Shown: positions 54,003 through 62,907, counted from the first letter of the stretch. The stretch is DNA of 64,000 nucleotides from Vibrio alfacsensis (GCF_003544875.1 NZ_CP032093.1:1612001-1676000), one strand, 5' to 3'. Notes: generated from the sequence alone by a model not told the origin. Numbers and translations: made by a program.

Positions 54003-55115
54003 ATGCAAATGACACAAATTAATCAAGAGCGCCTGATTGATCACTTCTGCCAACTGGTTCGCATTGATAGCGAAACAATGAATGAAAAACAAATCGCAGA
54101 AACACTTGCCGAACAGTTAGGCGAACTCGGCTTTACTGTTCAAAAATTGCCTGTACCTGAACATATTTCGAATGGCTTCAACGTATACGCACGTCTAGAG
54201 GGTAAAAAAGAAGGCTCTATTCTAATGAGCTGCCACATGGATACAGTAACACCGGGTATTGGTATCGAGCCGATCATTGAAGACGGCATCATCCGCTCGA
54301 AAGGCAATACGATCCTTGGTGGCGACGATAAATCTGGTATCGCTGCAATCATGGAAGCAGTACGTTGCATTCAAGCTGAAAACCTTGAGCACAAAACACT
54401 AGAACTCGCTTTCACGGTGCATGAAGAAGGTGGTCTCTTCGGATCTGAATACTTCGACATGTCACACGTTACGTCAACAGAAGCGATCGTACTGGATACA
54501 GGTGGCCCAATCGGCACTATCGTAACCGCAGCACCTGGTCAGCAAAAAATCGTTGCGACAATTAAAGGTCGTCCAGCTCACGCTGGTTTGGCTCCTGAAG
54601 AGGGCATCAGCGCAATTATGGTCGCAGCTGACGCAATCAACCAGATGAACTTACTTCGCATTGACGAAGAAACCACGGCGAACATCGGCATGGTTAACGG
54701 CGGTCAAGCAACCAACATCGTGATGCCTGAGCTAACCATCGTTGCCGAAGCGCGTTCGCTAAACGGTGCAAAACTAGATGCACAAGTAGAACACATGATC
54801 TCAACATTCGAGTTTGTGGCTCAAAAGCACGGTGCGGAAGTAGAAATCGAATCTAGCCGCGCTTACGATGCCTTTGTTATCGAGGAAGATAACGCGCACG
54901 TTACTGCAATCAAAGCGGCGTTTGCCGATATGGGTATCGAAGCATTCACTAAAGGCACCGGTGGCGGTAGTGATGCAAACAACTTCAACAAAAAAGGGTT
55001 AACGACAGTAAACCTGTCAACTGGCATGGCAAAAGTACATACGACTGAAGAGTTCATCGCCGTTGAAGATATGGTAAAAATTACCGAGTTCGTTAAACAT
55101 TTCCTTGTGAAATAA
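54003..55115 (+). CDS. M20-family metallopeptidase (peptidase T-like)
   Basis: A 370-residue di-zinc aminopeptidase of the PepT/PepT2 type. The metal-site elements are SCHMDTVTPG (about 76-85), LGGDDKSGIAA with the bridging Asp, FTVHEEGGLFGSE with the catalytic Glu pair, LDTGGP, and a terminal His region (KVHTTEEFIAV). A dimerisation domain occurs at about 185-290 (GRPAHAGLAPEEGISA). It would cut small peptides in the cytoplasm. With the Xaa-Pro aminopeptidase and opp remnants it forms a peptide-use island. It has its own terminator. Confidence 0.88.
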   Translation: MQMTQINQERLIDHFCQLVRIDSETMNEKQIAETLAEQLGELGFTVQKLPVPEHISNGFNVYARLEGKKEGSILMSCHMDTVTPGIGIEPIIEDGIIRSKGNTILGGDDKSGIAAIMEAVRCIQAENLEHKTLELAFTVHEEGGLFGSEYFDMSHVTSTEAIVLDTGGPIGTIVTAAPGQQKIVATIKGRPAHAGLAPEEGISAIMVAADAINQMNLLRIDEETTANIGMVNGGQATNIVMPELTIVAEARSLNGAKLDAQVEHMISTFEFVAQKHGAEVEIESSRAYDAFVIEEDNAHVTAIKAAFADMGIEAFTKGTGGGSDANNFNKKGLTTVNLSTGMAKVHTTEEFIAVEDMVKITEFVKHFLVK

Positions 55116-55137
55116 GCACTCGATAACCATCTTCATG

Positions 55138-55187
55138 ATCCCTTTCATTGCGCCGTTTGAACCTGGCTAGGTGAAAGGGATTTTTTC
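55138..55187 (+). terminator. Rho-independent terminator of the M20 peptidase gene
   Basis: ATCCCTTTCA and TGAAAGGGAT form a 10-bp stem followed by TTTTTTCC, 22 bases past the stop. Confidence 0.88.
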
Positions 55188-55374
55188 CCCAGTTGTCTTT
55201 ATTTCATGCCAACCTAATACACTTTTCATCATTTATCTTTCTCTGGCTCACTTTCTGAGACCATTAAGCTCGCCTTTCAATCCCTTATTACAACCGTGTT
55301 AAAACTCAATTGTGCATCGAATTTATACAATATAAATTTGAACTGTATTCAGGAGGAATGGAGTGCTAACAGGA

Positions 55375-55553
55375 TGAAACTACCCAAGCTCTATTCACAA
55401 GCTGCAACCATGCTTATCAAAGACATGGTAATTATCCCGATTTACCGTCCAGGCAACGATCGATATTCGATCAAGCCTTATATTGGTGGCTATGAGCGTA
55501 CTAACCCCGAGTCGTCATGCTACCTTAAGAATGTCTATGTGAAAGTCCACTAA
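55375..55553 (+). pseudogene. C-terminal stump of an OppA-like peptide-binding protein
   Basis: About 59 residues (KLPKLYSQAATMLIKDM, VIIPIYRPGNDRYSIKPYI, GGYERTNPESSCY) match the last segment of periplasmic oligopeptide-binding proteins of ABC importers. The more than 450 residues that should precede it are missing; upstream is the peptidase terminator and unrelated sequence. There is no start codon with signal peptide. It is a deletion remnant of an opp operon. Confidence 0.8.
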
Positions 55554-55564
55554 TGGCATGCTTT

Positions 55565-55603
55565 GGGCCTGGGTATCTTACCCGGATCTCAGGCCAATTT
55601 TTT
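55565..55603 (+). terminator. Terminator/attenuator between oppA and oppB stumps
   Basis: GGCCTG and CAGGCC enclose an inner GGGTATC/TTACCC hairpin, followed by TTTTTTA. It is a typical hairpin between a binding-protein gene and its permease genes, preserved after the deletion. Confidence 0.65.
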
Positions 55604-55651
55604 ATTCATTACAATTCGACACTACTTCGGATTGCCAAGGAATGATGGAAT

Positions 55652-55744
55652 ATGATTTGGTACGTTCTTAAAAGACTTGCGATAGCATTTTCTACCCTTT
55701 TGTTTATCTCACTGATTTCACTTTGGTTAAGGCTGACCATTTAG
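55652..55744 (+). pseudogene. N-terminal stump of an OppB-like permease
   Basis: MIWYVLKRLAIAFSTLLFIS matches the first membrane helix of binding-protein-dependent peptide permeases (OppB/DppB). AAGGAATG gives a ribosome binding site. After about 25 residues the frame runs into unrelated sequence and stops at 55744. The rest of oppB and all of oppC and oppD are missing. Confidence 0.72.
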
Positions 55745-55968
55745 TGAACACTATGAATATCGTAAAGCACGATACCAATCAGAAACGTCGCGAGGTTCAA
55801 TTGCTACCCGGCGCTCTCCATTCCCCGCTCAGCCCACCAAGCGGTTGCGTCTTTCGTATCCGATGCCCCGAAGCCACGGAGCTGTGTGGACAACAAAATC
55901 CCACTAAAACAGGCTCAATGGGACATCATATTTATTGTTCAAACATGAATTTAGGAACTCTTTCATGA
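55730..55968 (+). pseudogene. C-terminal stump of an OppF/DppF-like ATPase
   Basis: The frame read from about 55723 contains LLPGALHSPLSPPSGCVFRI and CPEATELCGQ, the C-terminal oligopeptide/dipeptide transporter domain with its three cysteines (a [4Fe-4S]-type or structural site) that follows the ATPase domain in OppD/OppF. No Walker motifs remain. The join with the oppB stump is out of frame at about 55722-55730. It ends 4 bases past the start of the aminopeptidase gene. Confidence 0.78.
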
Positions 55969-57896
55969 ATACCACTTCTACTGTAAACCAACGCCTAACA
56001 TCGCTGCGTAATGCGATGGCTAGCAACGATATCTCCGCTTATATCGTGACCAATAACGACCCCCATAATAGCGAATATTCTGCAGAGCACTGGTTAGCTC
56101 GCAGTTGGATCTCTGGCTTTACAGGATCAGCTGGTGATGTGGTGATCACAGAGCAAGGTGGTGGCTTATGGACCGATGGACGTTACTACATTCAAGCTGA
56201 AGAACAGTTGCATGGCACAGGCATTGATTTGTTCAAGGCTCGCCAACCAGAAACACCAAGTATTGCAAAATGGCTTGCAGCAACGTTGCCGAAAAATAGT
56301 GCCGTGGCTGTGGATGGACGCTCAATCAGTTACACGTTTTACCAAGAACTGAAGCAAACCCTTGAGCCAAAGGCGATTCGCCTTATTCTCGACCTTGATT
56401 TACTCACGCCGATTTGGCTAGAGAGACCAAACCGTCCAACAGCCAAAATCTTTGACCACCCTACTGCCTTTTCTGGTGTTACCACCCAAGAAAAACTCGT
56501 GAAAATCCGCACTTGGCTACAAAAAGATACGGCGGATTGCATTCTAATCACCACGTTAGACGACATAATGTGGACATTAAACATTCGTGGTGGTGACACC
56601 TTGTATTGCCCGGTTTCAGAAGCCTACTTGGTTGTAGAACCAAATCGTGCAACGGCATTTATCGACAAAAGCAAACTGCACCCAGAGTTAGAGAAAAAGA
56701 TCAACGAACAAGGCGTCAGCGTTCGCCATTATGAGTATGTTAGCCAGTATGTGAATCAACAATGTGAGGGCTTAACGCTTGCATTCAGCCCATCTTACAC
56801 TGACAGCTTGCTTGTTAGCGCCATTGAAAGCTACGTATCGCTAAAGCCAGCGGCCTGCCCGGTTACCGAAATGAAAGCCATCAAAAACTCGACCGAGCTG
56901 GCCAACCTCGAACAGTCATTGACGGACGATGGTGTCGCAGTAGTCAAGTTCATGAGCTGGCTAGACGACCAAGTCCCAAGTGGGCTTGTTACTGAACTGT
57001 CCGCTGAAGCGCAACTTAAAAACTACCGACGTCAAACTCGTCACTATGTGAGTGATAGTTTTCGAACCATTGCTGGGTTTGCAGCGCACGGGGCAAAAAT
57101 GCACTACGCCGCAGATGATGAAAGCAATGCCGTCGTTAATGAAAGCAACTTTTTCTTAGTGGACTCAGGCGGTCAATACTTAGGCGGAACAACAGACATC
57201 ACCCGTACTTTCCACTTCGGGTCTCCGACCATTAAGCAACGTAAAGATTACACCTTGGTGCTTAAAGCGGTTATTCGACTGACTCAGACTCGATTTATGA
57301 AAGGCTCTACGGGTGCTAATCTTGATATTATGGCGCGAGGCATATTGTGGCAACACGGCATTGATTACAAATGTGGTACCGGGCATGGCGTTGGTATTTG
57401 TTTAAACGTACACGAGGGCCCACAAAATTTCTCTCAAAGCCACCGTGAAGTCGCGCTAAAACCCGGCATGGTGATCACTAATGAACCTGGCGTTTACCGC
57501 GAGGGAGAGTATGGTGTGAGGATTGAAAACATCATGAAAGTGGTCGAAGTAGAACAAAATGAATTTGGCACATTCTATGGCTTCGAAACCATCACATTAG
57601 CGCCGATCGCGACCAATGCATTAGATTTTTCCATTCTGGATCAAGGAGACATAGACTGGTTGAATCACTACCACTCTCGCGTTTATAAAGCACTGAGCCC
57701 AACGCTAGATGACCATGATAAAGCCTGGCTTCAGCGAGCGACTCAGTTTATTGAAAATAGTCAGCAACGCTTTCATTTTCATTTCAAACTCCCCAGTTTG
57801 ATTGCCAGTCTCCGGACTGGCTTTTTGTTTCAGTTACCTTCATTTTACTATTTTATCTTTGCCCATTTTTCTAAAAAGTGGCCTACTCGACAATAG
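55965..57896 (+). CDS. Xaa-Pro aminopeptidase (M24B), altered C-terminus
   Basis: A three-domain (creatinase N, linker, M24) aminopeptidase P of the about 600-residue form. It starts MNTTSTVNQRLTSLRNAMAS at ATG 55965 with AGGAAC upstream. The metal site comprises FFLVDSGGQYLGGTTDITRT, GTGHGVGICLNVHEGP, MVITNEPGVY and YGVRIENI. It cuts N-terminal residues before proline. The true end is probably a TAG at 57758 (ATQFIEK): adding one A to GAAAATAG at 57753-57757 restores it. As printed, the frame runs 45 codons further, straight through a terminator hairpin, giving a foreign-looking aromatic tail. Confidence 0.85.
   Translation: MNTTSTVNQRLTSLRNAMASNDISAYIVTNNDPHNSEYSAEHWLARSWISGFTGSAGDVVITEQGGGLWTDGRYYIQAEEQLHGTGIDLFKARQPETPSIAKWLAATLPKNSAVAVDGRSISYTFYQELKQTLEPKAIRLILDLDLLTPIWLERPNRPTAKIFDHPTAFSGVTTQEKLVKIRTWLQKDTADCILITTLDDIMWTLNIRGGDTLYCPVSEAYLVVEPNRATAFIDKSKLHPELEKKINEQGVSVRHYEYVSQYVNQQCEGLTLAFSPSYTDSLLVSAIESYVSLKPAACPVTEMKAIKNSTELANLEQSLTDDGVAVVKFMSWLDDQVPSGLVTELSAEAQLKNYRRQTRHYVSDSFRTIAGFAAHGAKMHYAADDESNAVVNESNFFLVDSGGQYLGGTTDITRTFHFGSPTIKQRKDYTLVLKAVIRLTQTRFMKGSTGANLDIMARGILWQHGIDYKCGTGHGVGICLNVHEGPQNFSQSHREVALKPGMVITNEPGVYREGEYGVRIENIMKVVEVEQNEFGTFYGFETITLAPIATNALDFSILDQGDIDWLNHYHSRVYKALSPTLDDHDKAWLQRATQFIENSQQRFHFHFKLPSLIASLRTGFLFQLPSFYYFIFAHFSKKWPTRQ
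57803..57830 (+). terminator. Rho-independent terminator of the Xaa-Pro aminopeptidase gene
   Basis: GCCAGTC and GACTGGC pair around TCCG, followed by TTTTTGTTT. It lies inside the printed reading frame, supporting an earlier true stop at 57758. Confidence 0.9.
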
Positions 57897-58070
57897 ATGC
57901 AGCTGACCTAAACCCGTCGATTTTACGATTTGATAATACCTTTTACGAAAAGACCTCCCATAGTTTGAGAGGCTCTGAAGCATTTACGACTCACTTTATG
58001 CAGATAATCGATATGAGTTTCCACGAAAATTACAACTAAAAATAGTGGTTGTGTATCGATCAATTCATTG
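57831..58070. other. Gene-free stretch left of the IS element
   Basis: About 240 bases with no open frame or RNA that I can support. It includes an imperfect hairpin (ACCTCCCATAGTTTGAGAGG near 57955) and ends at the left inverted repeat of the IS. Confidence 0.5.
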
Positions 58071-59113
58071 GGCTTTGTTTCCTAATTCGAGTTCAGGTAC
58101 AACCTCGCCTCATATGGATAATTGTTAGGCGATCACTATCGTTTTAGGCATACCCAGCCCAGTGAGCTTGTTTAATGCTTTGATCATGGCGTAAGTTTCG
58201 CCAACTTGGGCGTTGTAATTTCTTAAGCTTAATGTCCCACCGAGCAGTTTCTTCACACGGAACATCGCCGTCTCTGAGAGCGAACGTTTATGGTAGCCGT
58301 ACTTCTTTTTCCAATGCTTATTTGAACCATATAGCCTCTGACAGCCGACCGATAGATTGCGGGAATGACCTTGCTCCCAGAAGGCTGCGCCTTCCCTCGG
58401 TGGAATAAGCGGAACAGCATGTTTGGCGCGAATAGCTTCGTAGCACAACCTTGTGTCGTAAGCACCATCGCCAGATATCTCATTGATTCTTCGGCGAGTT
58501 TGTTTGAGTAAGTTTGGAAGTGCTTCTCCGTCGCTTACATTCGATAAACTTAATTCATTTCATGCGTGTTTGTATCGACCGCTAAATGTAGCTTTCTCCA
58601 GACTCGACGCTTCCCATCAGTGCCATGCTTTTTGACTTTCCATTCGCCTTCGCCGTAGACTTTCAGACCAGTCGCATCAATGGCTAAATGCTGGATAGCT
58701 CCTTTAGTTTTTGGCTTGAACGCGACGTTGACCGTTTTGGCTCGCTTACTAATGCATGAATAATGAGAGCATGACAATGGCAGTTGAGCAAGCTTGAAAA
58801 CAGAATTGATGAATCCTTGCAGACCTCTCAACGGCATTGAAAATACCCGTTTGACCATAAGAGCCGTCGTAATCGCTAAATCACTAAACAAACGAGGTCT
58901 TCCTCGGTTGCCTTGCTTGACCTGTTTCCAGTTTTGGATTGCCTCTTCATCAATCCAAAACGTCAATGAACCACGATTGATTAAAGCTTGGTTATATTGC
59001 TTCTAGTTAGTTGTTTTGTAGCGAGGCTTGGCCATTGATCTAAGTATTTGAGTGAACTTAGCTGATCAGATCGTCGGTTGATGATTTAGTTCCCTGATTT
59101 AGGAAACAAAGCC
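58071..59113 (-). mobile_element. IS5-family (IS903 group) insertion sequence, inactive
   Basis: About 1043 bases bounded by inverted repeats sharing GGCTTTGTTTCCTAA at both ends (left at 58071, right end at 59113 on the complement). It encodes one transposase on the minus strand. The 9 bases on either side (AATTCATTG and GAAATGCTA) do not match, so no target duplication is left. Confidence 0.88.
58125..59055 (-). pseudogene. IS5-family transposase, inactivated
   Basis: From ATG 59055 the frame reads MAKPRYKTTN, then an in-frame TAG at codon 11 where the family has Trp (TGG to TAG), then KQYNQALINRGSLTFWIDEEA. The DDE-type part contains LAIDATGLKVYGEGEW (first Asp). At about 58552-58560 about ten bases are missing between HE and ELSLSNVSDGEALPN, which throws the rest out of frame; the second Asp region is ISGDGAYDTR and the last acidic region follows RSLSETAMFRVKK. 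It is doubly inactivated and would need supply in trans. Confidence 0.9.
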
Positions 59114-59172
59114 GAAATGCTATTGTGTTAATAGGTAACAGTCGATCACCCCCATCTGCCTCCCAAAATGGA

Positions 59173-59196
59173 AAAGCTCCACGACAGCGGAGCTTT
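59173..59196. terminator. Hairpin near the end of the oxidoreductase gene
   Basis: AAAGCTCC and GGAGCTTT pair around ACGACAGC. On the minus strand the stem is followed by TTCC, so terminator function is weak to moderate; it lies about 80 bases past the stop at 59274. Confidence 0.5.
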
Positions 59197-59273
59197 AAAG
59201 TCATAAAATTATTATTAATACTAAATAATCATAGACTTAGTAGACATTATTAAACTTAATTTCTTAATACCGT

Positions 59274-60215
59274 CTAACTAAAGGTAATTACCGTCTTAAT
59301 TTTTGTGAGTTCACTGTGCTCTAATGCATCAGACATCTGCTCGAATTTAAAAACTACAGGTACGCTCACTTCAACACTGTTTTTTGAAATACGTTCAAGT
59401 AATACTTCACCATTTTGCATTAAAGCATGCCAATCTTCATTATCGCCATAATCATGTAGCGCTCCTAGCGCTATTTCGTGGTAAGAAATTGTACGAGTAA
59501 ATGGAGGGTCAATAGGTTTCGGTATACGATCTTGAATGCAGACAATGTGCCCATTGGCTTTTAATAGTGAAACCAAACGAGCAGCATTTTCCCCACTAAT
59601 TGCATCAAAAATAGCGAAATATTTGGTGCTGACTTGAGACTGCTCTCGGTAAACCTGACGAACACCCAACTTGTTTGCACGCGCTTCACTCAAGCTAACT
59701 GAGACAACATCAACGACATAGCCAGCATTGACGAGGATCTGGGACAGCAAATTATTAACCGCGCCAAAACCAACGATAAGCACTTCTCTTTGACGGGTTA
59801 ACGGAATTTTTTCAAATGCTTGCCACGCGGTAAGCATCGGACAAGGCAACGCGGCAGCAAGTTCAAACGATAGGTTATCAGGTAGCAGCATCACTCGCTC
59901 AGCATTCAAAACAATACACTCAGCAAAGCTACCATGGCGAATTAGTGAGCCATGGTACGCAACTCGGCGTCCAATTAAACTCGTATCAACGTTAGACCCA
60001 GTTCCTACAATGACACCAGCACCATCTACACCAGGAACATGACCGTTCGGCCAATTTAAAGGGTTTGTTTTGATAAATTTCCAATCGACAGGGTTAATGC
60101 CAATCGCTTTGTTACGCACTAAGATTTCGTTGTCACCTAAAGTTGACGTTTCTGCCTTACCCAGTGTAAGACTGTGTGTCTCTGTTCGATATTGCCAAAT
60201 TTGATATTGTTCCAT
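59274..60215 (-). CDS. Zinc-less MDR-family alcohol dehydrogenase/quinone oxidoreductase
   Basis: A 313-residue medium-chain reductase. The N-terminal GroES-like domain has [18 protein letters not shown] and [15 protein letters not shown]; the nucleotide-binding domain has [17 protein letters not shown], with the GxGxxx motif. The usual catalytic Cys/His zinc ligands are absent (Asn-Pro-Val-Asp replaces the CxxD), as in quinone oxidoreductases. It uses NAD(P)H. Located next to a LysR gene on the same strand; the 200 bases upstream of its start hold a copy of the LysR-region palindrome. Confidence 0.82.
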   Translation of the reverse strand: MEQYQIWQYRTETHSLTLGKAETSTLGDNEILVRNKAIGINPVDWKFIKTNPLNWPNGHVPGVDGAGVIVGTGSNVDTSLIGRRVAYHGSLIRHGSFAECIVLNAERVMLLPDNLSFELAAALPCPMLTAWQAFEKIPLTRQREVLIVGFGAVNNLLSQILVNAGYVVDVVSVSLSEARANKLGVRQVYREQSQVSTKYFAIFDAISGENAARLVSLLKANGHIVCIQDRIPKPIDPPFTRTISYHEIALGALHDYGDNEDWHALMQNGEVLLERISKNSVEVSVPVVFKFEQMSDALEHSELTKIKTVITFS

Positions 60216-60368
60216 CTCATTTCCATTCGCTTAGTGAAAAAGAAAAGACTCCAAGGCGTGGCCCTAGCACCAAGAATATTAGACCTAGTAAGTCTGAGAA
60301 TCGATGTAATCTTTTATTTTTTAGGAGGATACTAACAGATTGAACGGTTTATATTTATCACAACAAAG

Positions 60369-60385
60369 ACAAATAACATTTGTTA
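60369..60385. promoter_or_regulatory. Palindromic operator upstream of the oxidoreductase gene
   Basis: ACAAATAACATTTGTTA, with 6-bp arms ACAAAT and ATTTGT around AAC. It agrees at 16 of 17 positions with the site at 61346-61362. It lies 154 bases before the oxidoreductase start and 30 bases after the LysR stop. Confidence 0.75.
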
Positions 60386-60414
60386 AAATTGCAATAAACT
60401 AAGCGTAAAATAAT

Positions 60415-61296
60415 CTACAGATCCAGTTTTGGCTGAATAAAATCAATGAAAGCTGAGATTCTCTTGGCAACGGAAGAGGACTTATAGTAAACCGCATTAA
60501 TTTGTTCTCTGTCTGATGGACTGATTTTTTCCCTTTCTAGCAAAGAAATTAATCTCCCGTCAGCAATATCGTTTTTCACCATAAATCCTGATAGGCAGGC
60601 AATGCCATTTCCCATTAAAGCAAGCTGTCTCACCGTTTCACCGTTACTTGAGGTCAGCGTTGGCATTAGCCCTGAAAATCCTTTCAGAGGCCATTTATTA
60701 AGCGCTTTGGGTGTTGAAAATCCGATCGTATCATGATGCTCTAAATCGCTACTTTTACTCGGAAAGCCACGTTTTGCTAAATAATCAGGTGAAGCCACAA
60801 TGTAAAGCAAACTTCTGCCCAGAGGCTTCGCATGTAACGTTGAGTCACTCAATGCTCCGATGCGAATAGCGATATCGGTTTTCTTTTCTAACAGATCGAC
60901 AAACCCTTCGTTAGAGGTCAATTCTAACTCGATATCAGGATAAGCTTGATTGAATGACTGCACTAAAGGCACTAGCTGGTGAAACACAAAAGGACTCGCG
61001 GCATCAACACGTAACTTTCCTTTAGGTAGTTCCCCTCTAGATATGATCTCATCTTCCGCACGCTGCAACTGCATCAATCCTATTCGCACCGAATCAACAA
61101 ATTGTCGCCCTTCATCCGTTAGTTCGATCCGTCTTGTGGTTCGATTTAATATCGTCACGCCAAGTTGGCTTTCCACTTTGCTCACCGATCGCGATACCCT
61201 TGCGACCTGTATATCTAAACTATCTGCTGCCGCTGTAAACCCGCCAGTATCGACCACAGAAAGTAGAATTTCTAAATCATCCGATTTTGTGCGCAT
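60415..61296 (-). CDS. LysR-family transcriptional regulator
   Basis: A 293-residue LTTR. The N-terminal winged HTH (residues 5-64) reads LEILLSVVDTGGFTAAADSL and VSRSVSKVESQLGVTILNRT, followed by a linker helix and a type-2 periplasmic-binding effector domain (about 90-290). It belongs to the AaeR/DhnA-like group with the TRRIELTDEG signature. It is divergent from the MFS exporter and upstream of the oxidoreductase; a shared palindrome links all three. The inducer cannot be named. Confidence 0.9.
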   Translation of the reverse strand: MRTKSDDLEILLSVVDTGGFTAAADSLDIQVARVSRSVSKVESQLGVTILNRTTRRIELTDEGRQFVDSVRIGLMQLQRAEDEIISRGELPKGKLRVDAASPFVFHQLVPLVQSFNQAYPDIELELTSNEGFVDLLEKKTDIAIRIGALSDSTLHAKPLGRSLLYIVASPDYLAKRGFPSKSSDLEHHDTIGFSTPKALNKWPLKGFSGLMPTLTSSNGETVRQLALMGNGIACLSGFMVKNDIADGRLISLLEREKISPSDREQINAVYYKSSSVAKRISAFIDFIQPKLDL

Positions 61297-61345
61297 AGTT
61301 TTCTACCATATTTCTATCAGTTTACGTTCAATTATTGCATTTATA

Positions 61346-61362
61346 ACAAATATCATTTGTTA
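61346..61362. promoter_or_regulatory. Palindromic operator between lysR and the MFS gene
   Basis: ACAAATATCATTTGTTA; including the base before it, the arms AACAAAT and ATTTGTT are perfect around ATC. It fits the T-N11-A LysR consensus. It lies about 50 bases upstream of lysR and 124 upstream of the MFS start. Confidence 0.78.
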
Positions 61363-61485
61363 AATAACCTATTTTTGCAAAGTCATTTCCGCGCAGAATC
61401 CTCGCATTGATTAGCGCTACAGCAACTGGTTGGTAATCAGATTTTCTGCTGTGCATTAAAACCTTATATAAAGAGAGTAAATGAT

Positions 61486-62682
61486 ATGCCATTAGCACTT
61501 CTTGCATTGACGCTAAGCGCCTTTGCTATCGGTACAACAGAGTTTGTGATTGTCGGGCTAATACCGACCATGGCTTCTGACCTAAATGTCTCACTACCAT
61601 CCGCTGGACTGCTAGTGAGCCTCTATGCATTGGGCGTTGCAATTGGTGCCCCTGTTTTAACCGCGCTTACGGGGAAATGGAACCGTAAGCATGTGCTCCT
61701 TGCGGTTATGTCTCTATTTGTGATTGGCAACTTATTGGCATGGCAAGCCCCCGGTTACAACACCCTTATCGTCGCTCGTATTTTGACTGGTTTAGCCCAT
61801 GGCGTATTTTTCTCTATCGGCTCTACGATTGCGACAGGCTTAGTACCCAAAGAAAAAGCAGCAAGTGCGATTGCGATTATGTTCACAGGATTAACGGTTG
61901 CGCTAGTGACAGGTGTTCCAATTGGCACCTATATTGGTCAAACCTTTGGTTGGCAATCAACTTTTCTGATCGTTGCAATGTTAGGAATTATTGCGCTAAT
62001 AGGCAGTGCTTTCTTAGTACCAAGCAACCTAAAACAGCCAGCTGCCGCTAAATTGTCATCGCAGCTAAAGGTATTAACCCAACCAAGATTACTACTCGTT
62101 TATGCAATTACGGCATTGGGTTACGGTGGTACCTTTACCGCTTTTACTTTCCTTGCTCCGATTTTGCAACAGGAAACTGGATTTGGCGCCAATGCGATTA
62201 GCTTGATTATGTTGGTGTACGGCGTATCCGTGGCAATTGGTAATATTTGGGGCGGAAAAATGGCCGATAAGATGGGGCCAATTAAAGCGCTGACGATTAT
62301 TTTTTCTGGGCTCGCTACTGTCCTCGTTATATTTGACTTTACAGCTGTTAACCCTATAGCAGCAGTAGCAACCATTTTAGTTTGGGGGGCCTTTGCATTC
62401 GGTAATGTGCCTGGCTTGCAAGTTTATGTCGTGAAACTGGCTGAAAAATATACCCCTGATGCAGTAGATGTTGCCTCTGGTCTAAACATTGCGGCGTTTA
62501 ACGTGGGGATTGCTCTTGGTTCATGGGGTGGCGGTATGATTGTGTCTGAAATGGGATTGATGCATACCCCTTGGGTTGGTGCCTTAATCGTTCTCATAGC
62601 ACTCGTTCTAACTCGCATGAGTGGCCGCCTTGATAAACGTACAGCAATTCATATATCACAAGAAAGCGCACTTGTGAGATAA
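61486..62682 (+). CDS. MFS transporter (DHA1, AraJ/YdhP-like)
   Basis: A 398-residue twelve-helix major facilitator. It opens MPLALLALTLSAFAIGTTEF and VIVGLIPTMASDL, the signature of the AraJ/YdhP/PmrA-like sugar- and drug-efflux subgroup. Motif A is LTGKWNRKHVLLAV and motif C GLTVALVTGVPIGTYIGQ. It would export a small compound by proton exchange. A Shine-Dalgarno AGAGAG is 7 bases before ATG 61486. It is divergent from the LysR gene that probably controls it. Confidence 0.88.
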   Translation: MPLALLALTLSAFAIGTTEFVIVGLIPTMASDLNVSLPSAGLLVSLYALGVAIGAPVLTALTGKWNRKHVLLAVMSLFVIGNLLAWQAPGYNTLIVARILTGLAHGVFFSIGSTIATGLVPKEKAASAIAIMFTGLTVALVTGVPIGTYIGQTFGWQSTFLIVAMLGIIALIGSAFLVPSNLKQPAAAKLSSQLKVLTQPRLLLVYAITALGYGGTFTAFTFLAPILQQETGFGANAISLIMLVYGVSVAIGNIWGGKMADKMGPIKALTIIFSGLATVLVIFDFTAVNPIAAVATILVWGAFAFGNVPGLQVYVVKLAEKYTPDAVDVASGLNIAAFNVGIALGSWGGGMIVSEMGLMHTPWVGALIVLIALVLTRMSGRLDKRTAIHISQESALVR

Positions 62683-62704
62683 GCAACACTGCTACCGTTA
62701 AGAT

Positions 62705-62743
62705 CTGGTCAATGCCCAGCCCTGCATTGGCCAGTTCATTTTT
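62705..62743 (+). terminator. Rho-independent terminator of the MFS gene
   Basis: CTGGTCAATGC and GCATTGGCCAG pair (one G-T) around CCAGCCCT, then TTCATTTTT. Confidence 0.75.
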
Positions 62744-62907
62744 ACTTAGAATCAGTTTATGGCCCATACAACGAAAGCTGTTTTCCTCTGTTCTTAGTTC
62801 CTTATTTAACCCCAACACTTAATACACGATACTCATCATATATCGCTTCAGTTGGTCTATCCTTTGTAAATGGAATACTTCCTAATAAACGCAAGGAGAT
62901 GCTAACA

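Noticed and set aside
53781..54092. Minus-strand frame as a real 103-residue gene
   Set aside because: It overlaps the start of the M20 peptidase, has no ribosome binding site, and I cannot tie it to a family; a decayed gene end at most.
58071..59113. Target-site duplication of the IS
   Set aside because: The flanking nine bases differ on the two sides, and no other short direct repeat at the edges is convincing.
61043..61363. Plus-strand frame of 106 codons over the start of lysR
   Set aside because: Antisense to the conserved HTH of the LysR gene and overlapping its promoter; Ser-rich shadow.
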